This document shows, piece after piece, positions 8,969-19,500 of a stretch of 25,118 nucleotides of DNA. How positions within the stretch are numbered: the stretch's first letter is position 1; the number at the start of each line of letters is the position of its first letter. Under the pieces are notes generated by a model. That model did not search any database. It was not told the DNA's origin and saw nothing but the letters and a program-made list of their open reading frames with translations. The DNA comes from Euplotes cf. woodruffi 2 WChen-2021 (taxonomy: Eukaryota; Ciliophora; Spirotrichea; Euplotida; Euplotidae), in contig JAGYYN010009292.1 of the NCBI GenBank assembly GCA_021441665.1, positions 1 to 25,118 of the forward strand, read 5' to 3'. Position numbers and translations under genes: made by a program.

Positions 8969-9783
8969 TTACTTAAACTCTTGAGTAGGAGTTTTCCTAA
9001 TCAATCGATTTAAATGGACAGTTGGAGATGGTACATCAGATATGTTCACTGGAGACTCCGAATACCCGCTTTGTAATGTAATCCTGTTAAACAGCTGATT
9101 GCGCCGCGAATACTCAGACGAAATCAACGCCTGGCCCTTCTTACTTGTGTCAATATTGCTTTTGTATGACTTGGGCACTGGCTTCACTTGGAGGATGTTA
9201 TTCGATGCCGAGTTTTGCTGTCTCTCCTGAATTTATTTAATACTTGTGATTCGCAAATAATCGGTAAAAAGAAGACCAACTTACTCCTATGTTTTTGAGA
9301 GGAATGTACGGGTTGTTCATTTGATTCAGCCTTAGCTCCTTCCTCATATTTTTGTATTTAATTGCGGGACTAATCGTGTAGTTCTCTTGAAAATCCTCTG
9401 CTTCGTTAAACACTGAAGTATTGGTGTTTTGAAGATCAGACATTTTATTAGCAGTCTTTGATGTCGCAATATTCATTCCTTGAAGAATCAAACTGCTTTG
9501 ATTCCGAGGCCCATAAATACTGATCGATTGCCCAGATGACTGAGATGATGGCTGGTGAGCGTATCGACCCCCGACCATTGTCTGACTATTCTGGTTTATA
9601 AAATGAGCCTGCTTTGAATAAATTGATTGGATATGAGGAGATAACGATCTATCACTGACTGTGTTATTTATGCATAAAATCTATTTTCTTCATAATTTGC
9701 TGTTTTTGCCTTTCTCGCTCTTGGTCTTCTATCGAGCCAACTTGAGATGTAGCAAAGTTACTATTTTGATATGATGTTATTAT
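8969..9783 (-). CDS. Gln/Ser/Asn-rich disordered protein, C-terminal coding block
   Basis: Minus-strand exons 9783-9285 and 9226-8969, joined by the 58-nt intron 9227-9284 (GTAAGT...TTCAG), with stop TAA at 8969-8971. The reading includes FATSQVGSIEDQERERQKQQ, SLSPHIQSIYSKQAHF, SGQSISIYGPRNQSS, SDVPSPTVHLNRLIRK. It is hydrophilic and Q/S/N-rich with no domain I recognise. AAA-TAA at 9664-9669 requires a +1 shift. The start is unclear. One option is ATG 9816 with a 19-nt intron. Another is that this block is the 3' part of the 9831-11378 gene, spliced from 9954 to 9783 in phase and shifting at AAA-TAG 9761-9766. It converges with RPS26, leaving 156 bp between stops. Confidence 0.65.
9664..9669 (-). 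other. +1 frameshift site AAA-TAA
   Basis: MKKIDFMHK stops at TAA after AAA; the +1 frame continues NTVSDRSLSPHIQ with the same composition and no further stop for about 125 codons. Confidence 0.75.
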
Positions 9784-9830
9784 CTAAACATTTATTATTT
9801 ACTTGATGTTAGGCATCACTTTTAAAAGTA

Positions 9831-11378
9831 TTACAGCCATATTAAAAATGAGAAAATCATAAGTATCAGACCAATAATAAGTTTTGCTTCTTTATGATCA
9901 GAATTGCTTGATTTAATTGAGCCTCCTATAAATAAATTATTTTGAGCAATTACGAAATAACTTCTCTTCAGTTTCAGATTGTTTATTCGACTTTTTGGTT
10001 GTAATGCTTTTCCTATCTTTATTTCTTTCTGTGGAAAGAAAGTGTTTTGCTATCATTGCTACTTAAATTCAATGATTCTATTTTTAAAAATTAACAATCT
10101 CATTTGCATCCGTCTATAAGCTTACGTTTTGAATTCGGTCGTTGGATCATTGGTGTCAAAGCTCGTTGGATATTCTCTTCAACAACTTGTACTAAATGTA
10201 AAACTTGAGTCAAAATATAATCTTTTAATTTTATTTGTTAAGTAAGCAAAAACTACATTTAGTTTCTTCTTCAGTGACGCTCATATTCCTGCTGTCTTCA
10301 ATATCACTGTTGATATACGGATAAATAATTCCTCGATTTGATGAAAATTTGCTTTTACTGTCGGAGGCTAAACTACAGTAAGTTAAGCGACTTTGACATC
10401 GCAGAGAACAGCTGCATTCAACTTGCCTATTTCTCTAATTCTTTGCTCTGACTCCTTCGGTTTTAAAGATATGCTTTTCTTTTTGGGAGCCTTTGCCGTG
10501 CTCAGTCCGAAATTGGCGCTGCTGTTAAAAAATTACTTTATCGCAATAAAAAATTATTTACCTATTTAAATCCAGCGGATTGTTAGCTTTTAAATTTCTT
10601 ATTTTTGCGTTAAGTTGTCATATTTAACTCTTCCTGACTGACGTTTGAAATCTTTGCCATGCCTGAAGCCAATTTAGAGGAGAAGGCAGGAATTTTATTA
10701 AGGCTAAAAGAAATTGTACTCGTATCATAATCGAAGTCTTCTTTTTCTTCGTCTTCTGAACTGTCGTTTTTATTCTATGCAATCTGATTATATAATTAAA
10801 ACGCTATTATTTTTAGTATTTTAGGCAAGCTGCAGATTTAATTTAAGTTTGTGATTTAAGTTATTTCGTTATCAGTCAAAATTATGCAATAGTTATAAAT
10901 AGCCTTCAATTTACGATTACCTTAATTTTTACTAATTTTATGTGGTTGAACTTGTTATTTATATCGTGTGGGTTTTTTGGATTTATCGATCGGATCGCAG
11001 CATATTCAGGATGCTTTGAAAGATGCGACCTTCTTTTATTTTAACGAAATTTTTTGCTTTTTAATCTCGATTATCGCTGAAGAATCTTGCGATTTGTTAA
11101 TCTCAGATGTATGGTTATTTGAACTCCTCATCAAATCCTTGCTGAATTTCAGCGCTTTGGTGTGGATCGATATACTCAGGTAGCTTTGCCCTTTTCTCTT
11201 GTCTTAGCTTGATGCGGTTGTTATTTAGCCTCGATGTTTTCCTTTCGTTTTCACCTGAGGCTGTCGAGGCATTTAAAAATTGCGATTCAGCATTTCTCTC
11301 AAAGTCCGATCTGTTGGTGTCTTCGTGAGTTCCTCCCGTCCTTTGATGAATTGTATTCCTGGTTGATTGAAGAGTCAT
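9831..11378 (-). CDS. Charged disordered protein with a C-terminal membrane anchor
   Basis: Starts at ATG 11378 (an upstream ATG at 11385 is in another frame). Introns: 10775-10920, 10522-10561, 10192-10256, 10078-10125 and 9926-9953. The N-terminal two thirds is polar (SGENERKTSRLNNNR, LPEYIDPHQSAEIQ, NDSSEDEEKEDFDYDT, KLNAAVLCDV). The last exon reads DHKEAKLIIGLILMIFSFLIWL then TAA 9831-9833, a typical tail anchor with positive charge before a 16-residue hydrophobic run and nothing after it. This suggests a tail-anchored protein, such as a SNARE or vesicle adaptor, but no SNARE heptads are evident. Shifts: AAA-TAA at 11115-11120, 11036-11041 and 10019-10024, and ACT-TAA at 10610-10615. Between 10362 and 10385 two further shifts within a few codons, or an unseen splice, are needed. 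I do not recognise the family. Confidence 0.6.
10019..10024 (-). other. +1 frameshift site AAA-TAA
   Basis: SKTLSFHRKK stops; the +1 frame gives KDRKSITTKKSNKQSETEEK and enters intron 9926-9953 in phase with the membrane-anchor exon. Confidence 0.75.
10610..10615 (-). other. Possible +1 frameshift site ACT-TAA
   Basis: SQEELNMTT stops at TAA after ACT; the +1 frame gives NAKIRNLKANNPLDLNR and then intron 10522-10561. The codon before the stop is not AAR, so a different explanation is possible. Confidence 0.4.
11036..11041 (-). other. +1 frameshift site AAA-TAA
   Basis: KKQKISLK stops; the +1 frame reads KRRSHLSKHPEYAAIRSINP and reaches the donor of intron 10775-10920 in phase. Confidence 0.75.
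11115..11120 (-). other. +1 frameshift site AAA-TAA
   Basis: IQQGFDEEFK stops; the +1 frame reads NHTSEINKSQDSSAIIEIKK. Confidence 0.75.
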
Positions 11379-12435
11379 AGTCCATCAAGATGTTCTATGC
11401 CACTGAGTAATTAAAATTCAAAGAGTTATGTAAAATTAAGCAAGGAGTATTCGATCATGAAAACAAACAGCTATTCAATCATCATTCAATAGTCAAAGCT
11501 GAGGTTTTGTGGAGAAAAAAGATTTAAAAACATTTTTATCATATTTCAAAATCTACTTGTTTTTGAGTATTTTATAATAGTATGTTTTTATTTGTAAATA
11601 ATTACAATAAAAACGAGTTTTTATTAAAGTTATTTAGCGAAATCAGTAAAATAAGCAGTGCAAGTATTTATTTTAACAATACATATTTTTAATTGACATA
11701 TAAAATTTTATTTGCATAATATATACAGACTTTATGTTTCCAAAAGTAGCAAATGTTGTTCATAAAATTAGAAAAGTACTCATTAGTATTATCGATAAAC
11801 TGTTGAAGAACTAATTATGCTAAATAAATAGCGTTTGGTTATAGATAATACAGATTTTAATACACGCACGAGGTCAATTTGGTACCCAATACCGGAACAA
11901 TTTGATAACTATACGGGACAAAGTTAGTTTTTAAACTTATTAAATGCCTGATATTTAAGCTTCATTACCTTGCATCTTCTTAATTAGCAAATTAGAACAA
12001 TCATATAAACGTGAGTCAGGTCAAAAATTAATTTTAGCAGTATTAATTAGTATTTTTGATGAAATCGCAAGTAATACTTTTGTTTCGTTATCAAGCAACC
12101 ATTTTGCAAAGCCTATCTTCGATTTCTATCGAAGTATCAGCTTGTTTTAGTTTAAAACCTCAATAATAGATCGCGATAAAAATAAAGGAAATTGATGGTA
12201 ATTACATAATAGAACTGTAAAGTTAGTTCCTATACGTTGATGTGACATCCTTACAATTTTCAAATTATTCAATAATAAAATAGTGTGGGTTAATTTATAA
12301 ATTTACTATTTATCTTTATACATTTTAAAATATATAACACTATTTTAAAAGTCTTTTTGTTACTATTTGTGAAGCAGCTACGAGTAAAATTAAAATATCT
12401 TTAAATGAAATAATAATTTAGTGTGTTTTGTAAAT
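11379..12435. other. Long AT-rich intergenic region between divergent genes
   Basis: About 1.05 kb with no supported exon. It lies between the start of the 11378 minus gene and the start of the 12436 plus gene, so it should hold two promoters or two nanochromosome ends. A 7-bp perfect stem with a 4-nt loop lies at 12117-12134 (CTTCGAT/ATCGAAG). ATTGAA-type motifs on the minus strand occur near 11465-11485 and 12267. Confidence 0.5.
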
Positions 12436-15400
12436 ATGGAGTTCAACCGTCTGCTAAAGCCAATAGAACAAGCAATCAAAAGGTAATTGAAAAAGTATAA
12501 AATACACCACTAGTCAACATCAATTATGTGACTGAGTATAAAATTTGCCTTATTATCATATTAAAAATGTGTAATTTTGCATTTGCTTAGTTTAATCTTT
12601 CAAATCTGTCGATTAAATTTTACTTTTGCCGATTCCGAGTCTCCCCGTAATCTCTGTGCCTAATGCAATATACATAGAGACCCTGATAACAGATCCAAAA
12701 TACTAATGGACAACTTTGAATACCTCGTGACTGAGCTCAGAAGCGGCTCTGCTGTGTTTAAACCACTCAAAGATCACGAGTATGAAGCTGTTGCAAGACT
12801 TGTCGAAGATAAAGACCCAGCTGTCAAGTTTATCGGGTAAGCAGCATCTGTCTATATTCAAGAATAGTCAACTTTATATCTTACTAATAAACAGTGGCAG
12901 TTTTTGCAATAAAAATAAAATGATTTTTTACTGCTTTCAGGATGTTTAAATCGGTAATTTTAGACTCAACATTATCAACTTAATGGCTCCGATGATTCAG
13001 GAGGAGTCGTGAGAGAAGTTCATTATCAGGTGTTTTGAGCAAATACTCAAAGTCATTAAACACATGGACCTCGACGATTGTCTATTTGTACCCTCAATTA
13101 TGGCGTGGAGGAAGCTTTTCATTAAGCTCAAAGAAATACAAGATACCAAATCTTCAAGCAACATTGGATCAGTAGATAAACGAGCGAATGTAAATAGCTC
13201 GATTAGTATATTTAAACTGATCTCCAATACTTTATTCAGAAACCTTGAAAAGCTGTTTCTAAGCTGCTTTAGTCACACTGGCACTCAGAATTCTACAGGT
13301 CAGAGTAAGAACGATAAAATCAAGTCGCTTGAGTTTGTATTCCACACGCTGTCTGATGCGATTGATTACTTCCCGAGCAGTCTTAAGTCTTTAGTCTCTC
13401 GGAAGCAAAATGAATCAAGAGATAAGTTATTAGAAGTCTTGCTCACCGCGATTCAAGGAAACCACTGCTATGTTGACCTGTGCACAGGCATAATAAAAGT
13501 ATTAAGCAAGTTGTTCCTATTAAAAGACAAAAAGACCGAAGGGTGGTGCTTTCAGGTCTCTAAAATAATCGACAGCATCAATGGCTTTTGGTCAATATGC
13601 ATTCCTGTTGATATTAACAAAGAGCAAGACCACAAACTTGAAGATGTCTATGATGGAATCACCTATAAATTTATAAACAGCAATGAAAGAATCACTCTTT
13701 CTAACTCGATAAGTATGATGAACTTCCTCTTCGCGTTATTAAAGTTTACGTTGAACCAATCAAAAAGCGATCCTCATTTAATATACGGTTCGATAAAGAT
13801 GAAAGAAATTCTTGCCTGTTTGCAGCAAATTATTAGCCAAGAAAAGCTCGATCCGAAAGGAAGCATTACTGCATATCTCGGTCTCACAGCGTTTGAGTTC
13901 AACTTGTTTGTCACTCATTGAAAAATCAACGCTTGCGAAGTACTGAGACAAATAGTGTTTTCGTTTAATATCTTCGACCATCTGGGCACGGTGAAGAAAT
14001 GTATCGTGTCTCTGCTGAAGTCAGAAGAAACTATGGAGAGCCATAATTTAATGTGAGAGACTCTTGCATGACTCCAAACCTGAATAAAACAGTACAACTT
14101 TTGATTTGCGAAGATCGCAGTCGGTCTCTTAGTCAAAGGCCAGTACATTATTACACCAGATTTAATGAGCCATATTACAGCTCTGGTTAAGGTCATCCTG
14201 ATGAAGGCAGATAGAACTATAATTGATGCCGAGGGAAGCAAATTTAAAGCAGGATTGAAGCTTCTTCAGTCTAGTAAGATTTATATTTTATAAACATTTT
14301 TAAACTTAAAGCTCAAACAGGCTAAAAAGTTATACAAAATAAAGCAATTTAATTCAGCTATAATTTTTATCATTTTTTCATAAAAATTTTTGAATAGTCG
14401 GAACAAAAGATTTATCGTGAATGTACAATAAATATTCAACTAAGAATCTCGGATCAAAACTGTCTCAATTTCTTTGATTATTAAAATGATGAGTTGAGCA
14501 TTGCGTGATCAATCTGTGAACAAAAAGAGAGCTAGCACTAATTGACAACAGCCTGTATGTAATTCTCCAGCTTTCTCATATTAAGTTTTCTCCGCTAAAG
14601 AAAGAAGTTAAAATGCTATTGCTTGACATCACAACAAAATGGCTATTGAACAGTGAATTCTCAGTGCATAGCCACTTTATTCTCGGAGGGCTATTGCATT
14701 TTATCGATATGGCTCAAAGCGCAGAGGTTGACTACGAATTAAAAGCAAAGCTTGGATACGCACATAAAGTTATTAAAGCTTTCTCAGGTAACTATTTTTC
14801 TTAATCACAAATTAATAATTTTAAATGACCTACAATATTAACTCCAATTTTAAAACTCAACTATATGAGTAATCAAATCCTTCATCTTGTAAAATGCTGA
14901 TTTTAGGATGAGAAAAGTTTTATACAAATGAAAAGGACAAAATAGACCTGCAGTATACCGACACATGGATCGATATAAATTCAAAATCACTACTCGAAAT
15001 CCTTGCGAACGGTGGAAAGCAACCGTATGAAAGTCTCCTCTCAAATCCACCAGTTAATCAGCAGCCCTTATCAAGCGCAGAATCTCACCACAGGGTTGAC
15101 TCTGAATCAAACCGTTCCGCTGGACTAAAATTTAAAGGTAAATATTTTATTAATAAAAACCGTATTTTAGTATCTAACTCAACTAATTTTTAGGAAGGCC
15201 AAACCCACCGCAAGAAAGACATAATGAATGGGATGAAAATATAGCTTCAGAACCACCGGCCGCAAGTCATCAAATTACAGATGAAGAAATGGCAGAAGAA
15301 AGCGATGGGGAACAGAACGATAATGATATTGACAGCAGCTCAGATTCGTCAAGCAGTGTGGTGCAGAATCAAGATTCAATCGGTACGCGTGGTGTTATGA

Positions 15401-15539
15401 CTTATATAGGGGAAGTGGAGGATAGCCAACAACACGGTATTTGGGTTTTATCACTCATCTTTTAGGTAGCGACTCTGATAATGAAAACAGCAACTCTGAA
15501 ATTCCATCAATCAAAGATAGCAGTGACGATGAAGAATAA
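12436..15539 (+). CDS. Helical-repeat protein with acidic tail, possibly RIX1/PELP1-like
   Basis: Seven exons: 12436-12482, 12693-12836, 12964-14273, 14398-14787, 14907-15137, 15194-15436 and 15466-15539 (stop 15537-15539). They sum to exactly 813 codons with no frameshift. The body is alpha-helical with many Leu-rich helices (FIGLNIINLMAP, LKVIKHMDLDD, LEVLLTAIQGNH, SLYVILQLSH, FILGGLLHFIDMA), like an ARM/HEAT array. The last 120 residues become Pro-rich and then strongly acidic and Ser-rich (DIDSSSDSSSS, ending SSDDEE). That order, helical N-terminal region then acidic tail at about 800 residues, resembles RIX1/PELP1, a pre-60S ribosome maturation factor in the nucleolus. The match is by architecture, not by motif, so other HEAT-like nuclear proteins remain possible. 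Several cysteines are TGA. Confidence 0.8.
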
Positions 15540-15656
15540 ATACAGTTTTCAATCTGCTTTACAATCAGAATTTTGAGCCTTAAAAGCATTTTTTTATTAA
15601 AAATTTTAGTGGTTTTTTGTTGAAAATTAATGGTTTAAAGTATTTTTATTTTTGAA

Positions 15657-16207
15657 ATGGTTTGTTTTTGGATTTTAAATATATCCCCGGTTGGTTCTTT
15701 TATAATATTAAAATCATTCGAAATGGATTCAGTTGCTAGATCAATTACAAAATCCTTTAAGAAGAATGAGGATAACTCAGATAGCTTTGGAGTCAAGAAA
15801 AGAATGAAATCTATACCGATTCAACTTAGGAGAAGAAGCTTTTTAGGTATCAAATCGAGTTCAAAAATAATCAGAAGAAAAATTTGATTTGAATTTTAAT
15901 TTTTTGGCTAATTTAAATTCAAAAGTTTATTTGAATAAATGTTGATTTATTCAATATATAAAATTTACAAAAAATCTTTTTTATTAGTTTCATTCAAACA
16001 ATATTCATTATTTTCCTAATGTCTTTGAAAAGTAAAAAATTCAACTTTAAAATTTTTTAATAACTATTTTGAACCCAGCACAACCAGAGCTATCAAAAAC
16101 AAAATCAGATAACTTCCACTCGAAATTTCGAAAATAAATCGCACCAGATAGAAATCAACAACGACATAAGGTCCTTTAACCTTGGAAAGCATACATCAGC
16201 AGTGTAA
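15657..16207 (+). CDS. Small basic protein with one frameshift, unidentified
   Basis: Exon 1 ends at 15846 (donor GTATC) and exon 2 spans 16079-16207 (acceptor ACCCAG, stop TAA 16205-16207). From ATG 15723 the product is 83 aa; the in-frame ATG at 15657 adds a hydrophobic leader of 22 residues. The text reads ARSITKSFKKNED, KSIPIQLRRRSFL, then across the splice AQPELSKTKSDNFHSKFRK, a +1 shift at AAA-TAA 16132-16137, and KSHQIEINNDIRSFNLGKH. It is strongly basic and Ser-rich. The agreement of splice phase with the slippery site is the main support. The 232-nt intron is long for this genome. It lies 183 bp from the 12436-15539 stop if started at 15723. Confidence 0.55.
16132..16137 (+). other. 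+1 frameshift site AAA-TAA
   Basis: DNFHSKFRK stops at TAA after AAA; skipping one base reads KSHQIEINNDIRSFNLG to TAA 16205. Confidence 0.6.
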
Positions 16208-16599
16208 GAGCCAATCCGCACGTCTGCATGCATCTAAATCTCCTCCCCATCCCAAACCATCTCTTCCAACTCATCCTTCTGCATTTCCACTCATGAACCA
16301 CTAATTACCGTATAACCAACTGAAACTTCTAAATTCCAATTTACCCCTCTTGCATATAAAATCTCTAAATAAAGTCTCTCTGATTATCAATTCTGTTTCT
16401 ACGTAGAATATCACGCAAATCGATAGGTGATTGTATTTTATCAAGACTCAAAATTATTCGCAGAAAATTTATCAAATTTATGTGAGATGGAGATTGGAGA
16501 AAAATATAGTTGATTGTATTGTATGTGATAGATCACTGCGGCTAATGGTTCCCCTTTAGACCCAAAAGACTACGCCTGCAGGAAGCAGAATCTTTAAAT
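16208..16599. other. Intergenic region with a pyrimidine-rich segment
   Basis: A 392-bp gap. Bases 16230-16330 are unusually C/T-rich on the plus strand. Several frames are open there on the minus strand because of few TA pairs, but none shows a start, splice signals or family motif. The right part (from 16556) is open in frame with the polycystin ATG at 16600 and may be 5' UTR or a missed first exon. Confidence 0.45.
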
Positions 16600-19500
16600 A
16601 TGAACTTCATCACTGAAGTCAATGAAGAAGACGGTACAAGGATTGGTTAATTAACTATTAACTTTCTGACTGTACTTTTAGGCTCCACTGTCAAGGTGTC
16701 TTCACTTGATAAATAAACAGTCAAATTTGACTAAAAGACCAGGCGTCCTGAAGTTCTTAGGTAGATTGAGTTAACTAGGGTTTAGATGAACAATCCTCAA
16801 ATGCTAACCAAAGCGACGAGTGGGAGTCTGAAGAGTCTGAGGAAGACTCAGAAGACGAGTACTCCTTTCAAATGCAGCCTTCAGAAGACTCCATTCGAAA
16901 GAAACAGCAGATTAAGGAGAAACGGGAAAAACGCAAACGCCAGCGAAGACTTATGCAGACAACCAAAAAGATCAAAATGTTTGATAAAATGGTCGGACTT
17001 CTGAATGTTGACGATGAAAAATATAAATTCTTGGTTGATGAATCAATGACCAAATGGGAAGTCTGATTCACTCTACTGATCTCGTTTATTTTTATTCTCA
17101 GCTTTCTAGTGTCTATAAGTATTCATGAAGGGTACCAGATTAGTGAATCAATCAGGGATTTAGTTGAAAATACTCCGTATGATCACAATGGAAGTATTTT
17201 TAAACAAATAAATACTGCACAAGATTTATCCAAGTTCCTTTCAAATGTCGTTATTCAACAGGTAAAAAAATCGATATTTTCATGTTAAATAACCAAAAAT
17301 TATAATTTTTTATTAGAGTTAATCTTAATAATTAACAAATCATTTTTATTGTGAACTTATAAAATATTGATTAATATACCAAAAATTAATAATATCACTG
17401 TTAGTATTTTAAATAGAAAATTATTTTAGTTTTATTAAAAAGTATGTAAAAAATATATTACACTATTTAATTCAAAATCTAGTATATTAATAATAACAAA
17501 ATAATAAATACAGTAAAAGACTCTAAGCCTAGCTGCATTATAGTGATACAACGAATCACTAAAGAGCTATCCCGAAACAACAGAAGGAGTACATTACATA
17601 AATAGCTACAACTACCTCGTGGGAATGAGATTTACTCACTTAAAAGTCGATTTAGCTCAAACATCATACAACACAGACCACGAGTTCGCTTACAAAATTC
17701 GTGAGGAAAATTATCAAGGCCAAACTAAACTAAAATTTGGAAATATCGATAAAACTCCATTTGGCAGAAATAAAGTTGCCTATAGCGAAAACGGGGGATA
17801 TTACAACAAAGGCGGTTTTGTGTATTACTTTCCAGGGAACTTAACTATTGGCACTGCAAAGCCTTCCTTCGACAATCTTGTTGAGGACGGCCTGTTCGGA
17901 AACAACTTCATGGCGCTAACTCTCGAGGTAACGGTGTAGTAATATTTATAGATGATATTTTACAATGAAAATTACGAAACAGGAGTGCAGATTGTATACC
18001 AGTTCCTACAAGACAACTCAGGCCATATTCAGAAGTACAAAGACGCGACGATATATAATAAATCTATGTACAAAAGTAACTTTAGGAAGTACAAGTCAGA
18101 ATACCAAGTGTTATTCAAATGCATCGACTTCTTTTACTTAACTGGCGTCCTGATTATGCTCCTTGCAATAATCCGAAAAATGTACATGCGAATTAGAGAG
18201 TTCTGATACACTAAGATATTCCACATCCCTTGGTATGAACTAATCGATGGAGCTGTTATTTGCCTTTCTGTGACGAATATTTGCTATTGGTTTATTATCT
18301 TCGTTAATAATGAAGAGATAACACTGCCTGTCAACGACAATGATGAATTTACTAAAATCTGTGATTTTTGATATAAATTTACACAGCTGAGATCAATTGG
18401 ATCATTCCAAATAGTACTAATTTGATTTAGAAGTATTAGAATCTTAACAACACAGTTTCCTGCATTCGGATGTTTATTTGATACAATCAAAGACTCCGCA
18501 AGAGACTTGATATCATTTATTGTCTCAGTGCTGATCATGTGACTTGGGTTTATATACACCGCTTGCTTACTATTTGGTCCGAGTGATGTAAGTTTTAAAA
18601 GTGTATGGAGCTCAGCGCAGATTTTATTCTTCACAATTATGAATCAGAACGATCAGTCGACTTTCCACCAAAGTAACAAAAGCAAATTGCTGTCTACCGC
18701 GTTTTATCTTGTATTTATGTTTATGTTTACATTTGTACTGATGAAGATGCTCGTCACAATTGTAATCCTCAGGTAAGCATATTTGTACCATTTCCTCTAG
18801 ATATCGAACAATCCGCAGCTGCAAGAACATCGAAGTCCAGGCAAGAGCGAAATTAATCGGAGAGGAGTCAAAAAAATATCGGCAAAAGTGGTACAACTTT
18901 CTATGATGAAAGTCAGCGAGACGTCAGCAGAACAACGCGTTAATTGCGAACCAAAATCATGAGGATATCGACCAACACAGCAATTTCAAAACTCAGGTAT
19001 ATTTTTAACTCACATATCAGGTGTGGAATATCATTAAGCACAATTGGGCGGAAATTAGGATTGGCGAGCCTTTAAAGTCAAAAGACGAGTTTGAAAAGCA
19101 GTTGGAAAAGGCTCGAGATGACATTTTGAAGCAGAAAATTAAAATGACTAAGAACTTCCAAGAAAGGTACTCATATAAAAGCATCCAGACAAACAAAGAC
19201 AACTTCATCAAAATGCTGCTGTACATGGGGTACATCATGCTGTTTCTGACTGTTATTTTGATGCAGAGCCAGCTCACTACTTCGTATTTAGTTAAAAGCG
19301 AAGAAACGCAGAGGATTATGTCCGGGATCCAGTTTGAATCGAATAAATTTATTGATGGAACAGGCACAGGTACCAATTTTAAAACATCAATAATATCATT
19401 AATCAATTTGAATTTTTTTTAAATAGTAAATCAGTATTTTTGGTTTAGTATATGTGATATCAGATTTTTAATGTAATATCAGCGAATTTTTATGCTTAGA

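Noticed and set aside
12117-12134. Hairpin CTTCGAT-TTCT-ATCGAAG as terminator or RNA element
   Set aside because: A 7-bp stem in AT-rich DNA is expected by chance and nothing around it suggests a function.
13064-13921. A stand-alone 285-residue gene
   Set aside because: TGA codons flank it only because they were read as stops; under the Cys reading it is the middle of the 12436-15539 gene.
16230-16330. A minus-strand gene in the pyrimidine-rich segment
   Set aside because: Several frames are open at once, with in-frame TAG or TAA breaks, no start and no splice signals; openness reflects base composition.
18997-19021. Boundary between two separate polycystin genes
   Set aside because: A 24-nt in-phase intron (18997-19020) links linker exons, with no stop, no start codon and no room for UTRs; one gene is simpler.
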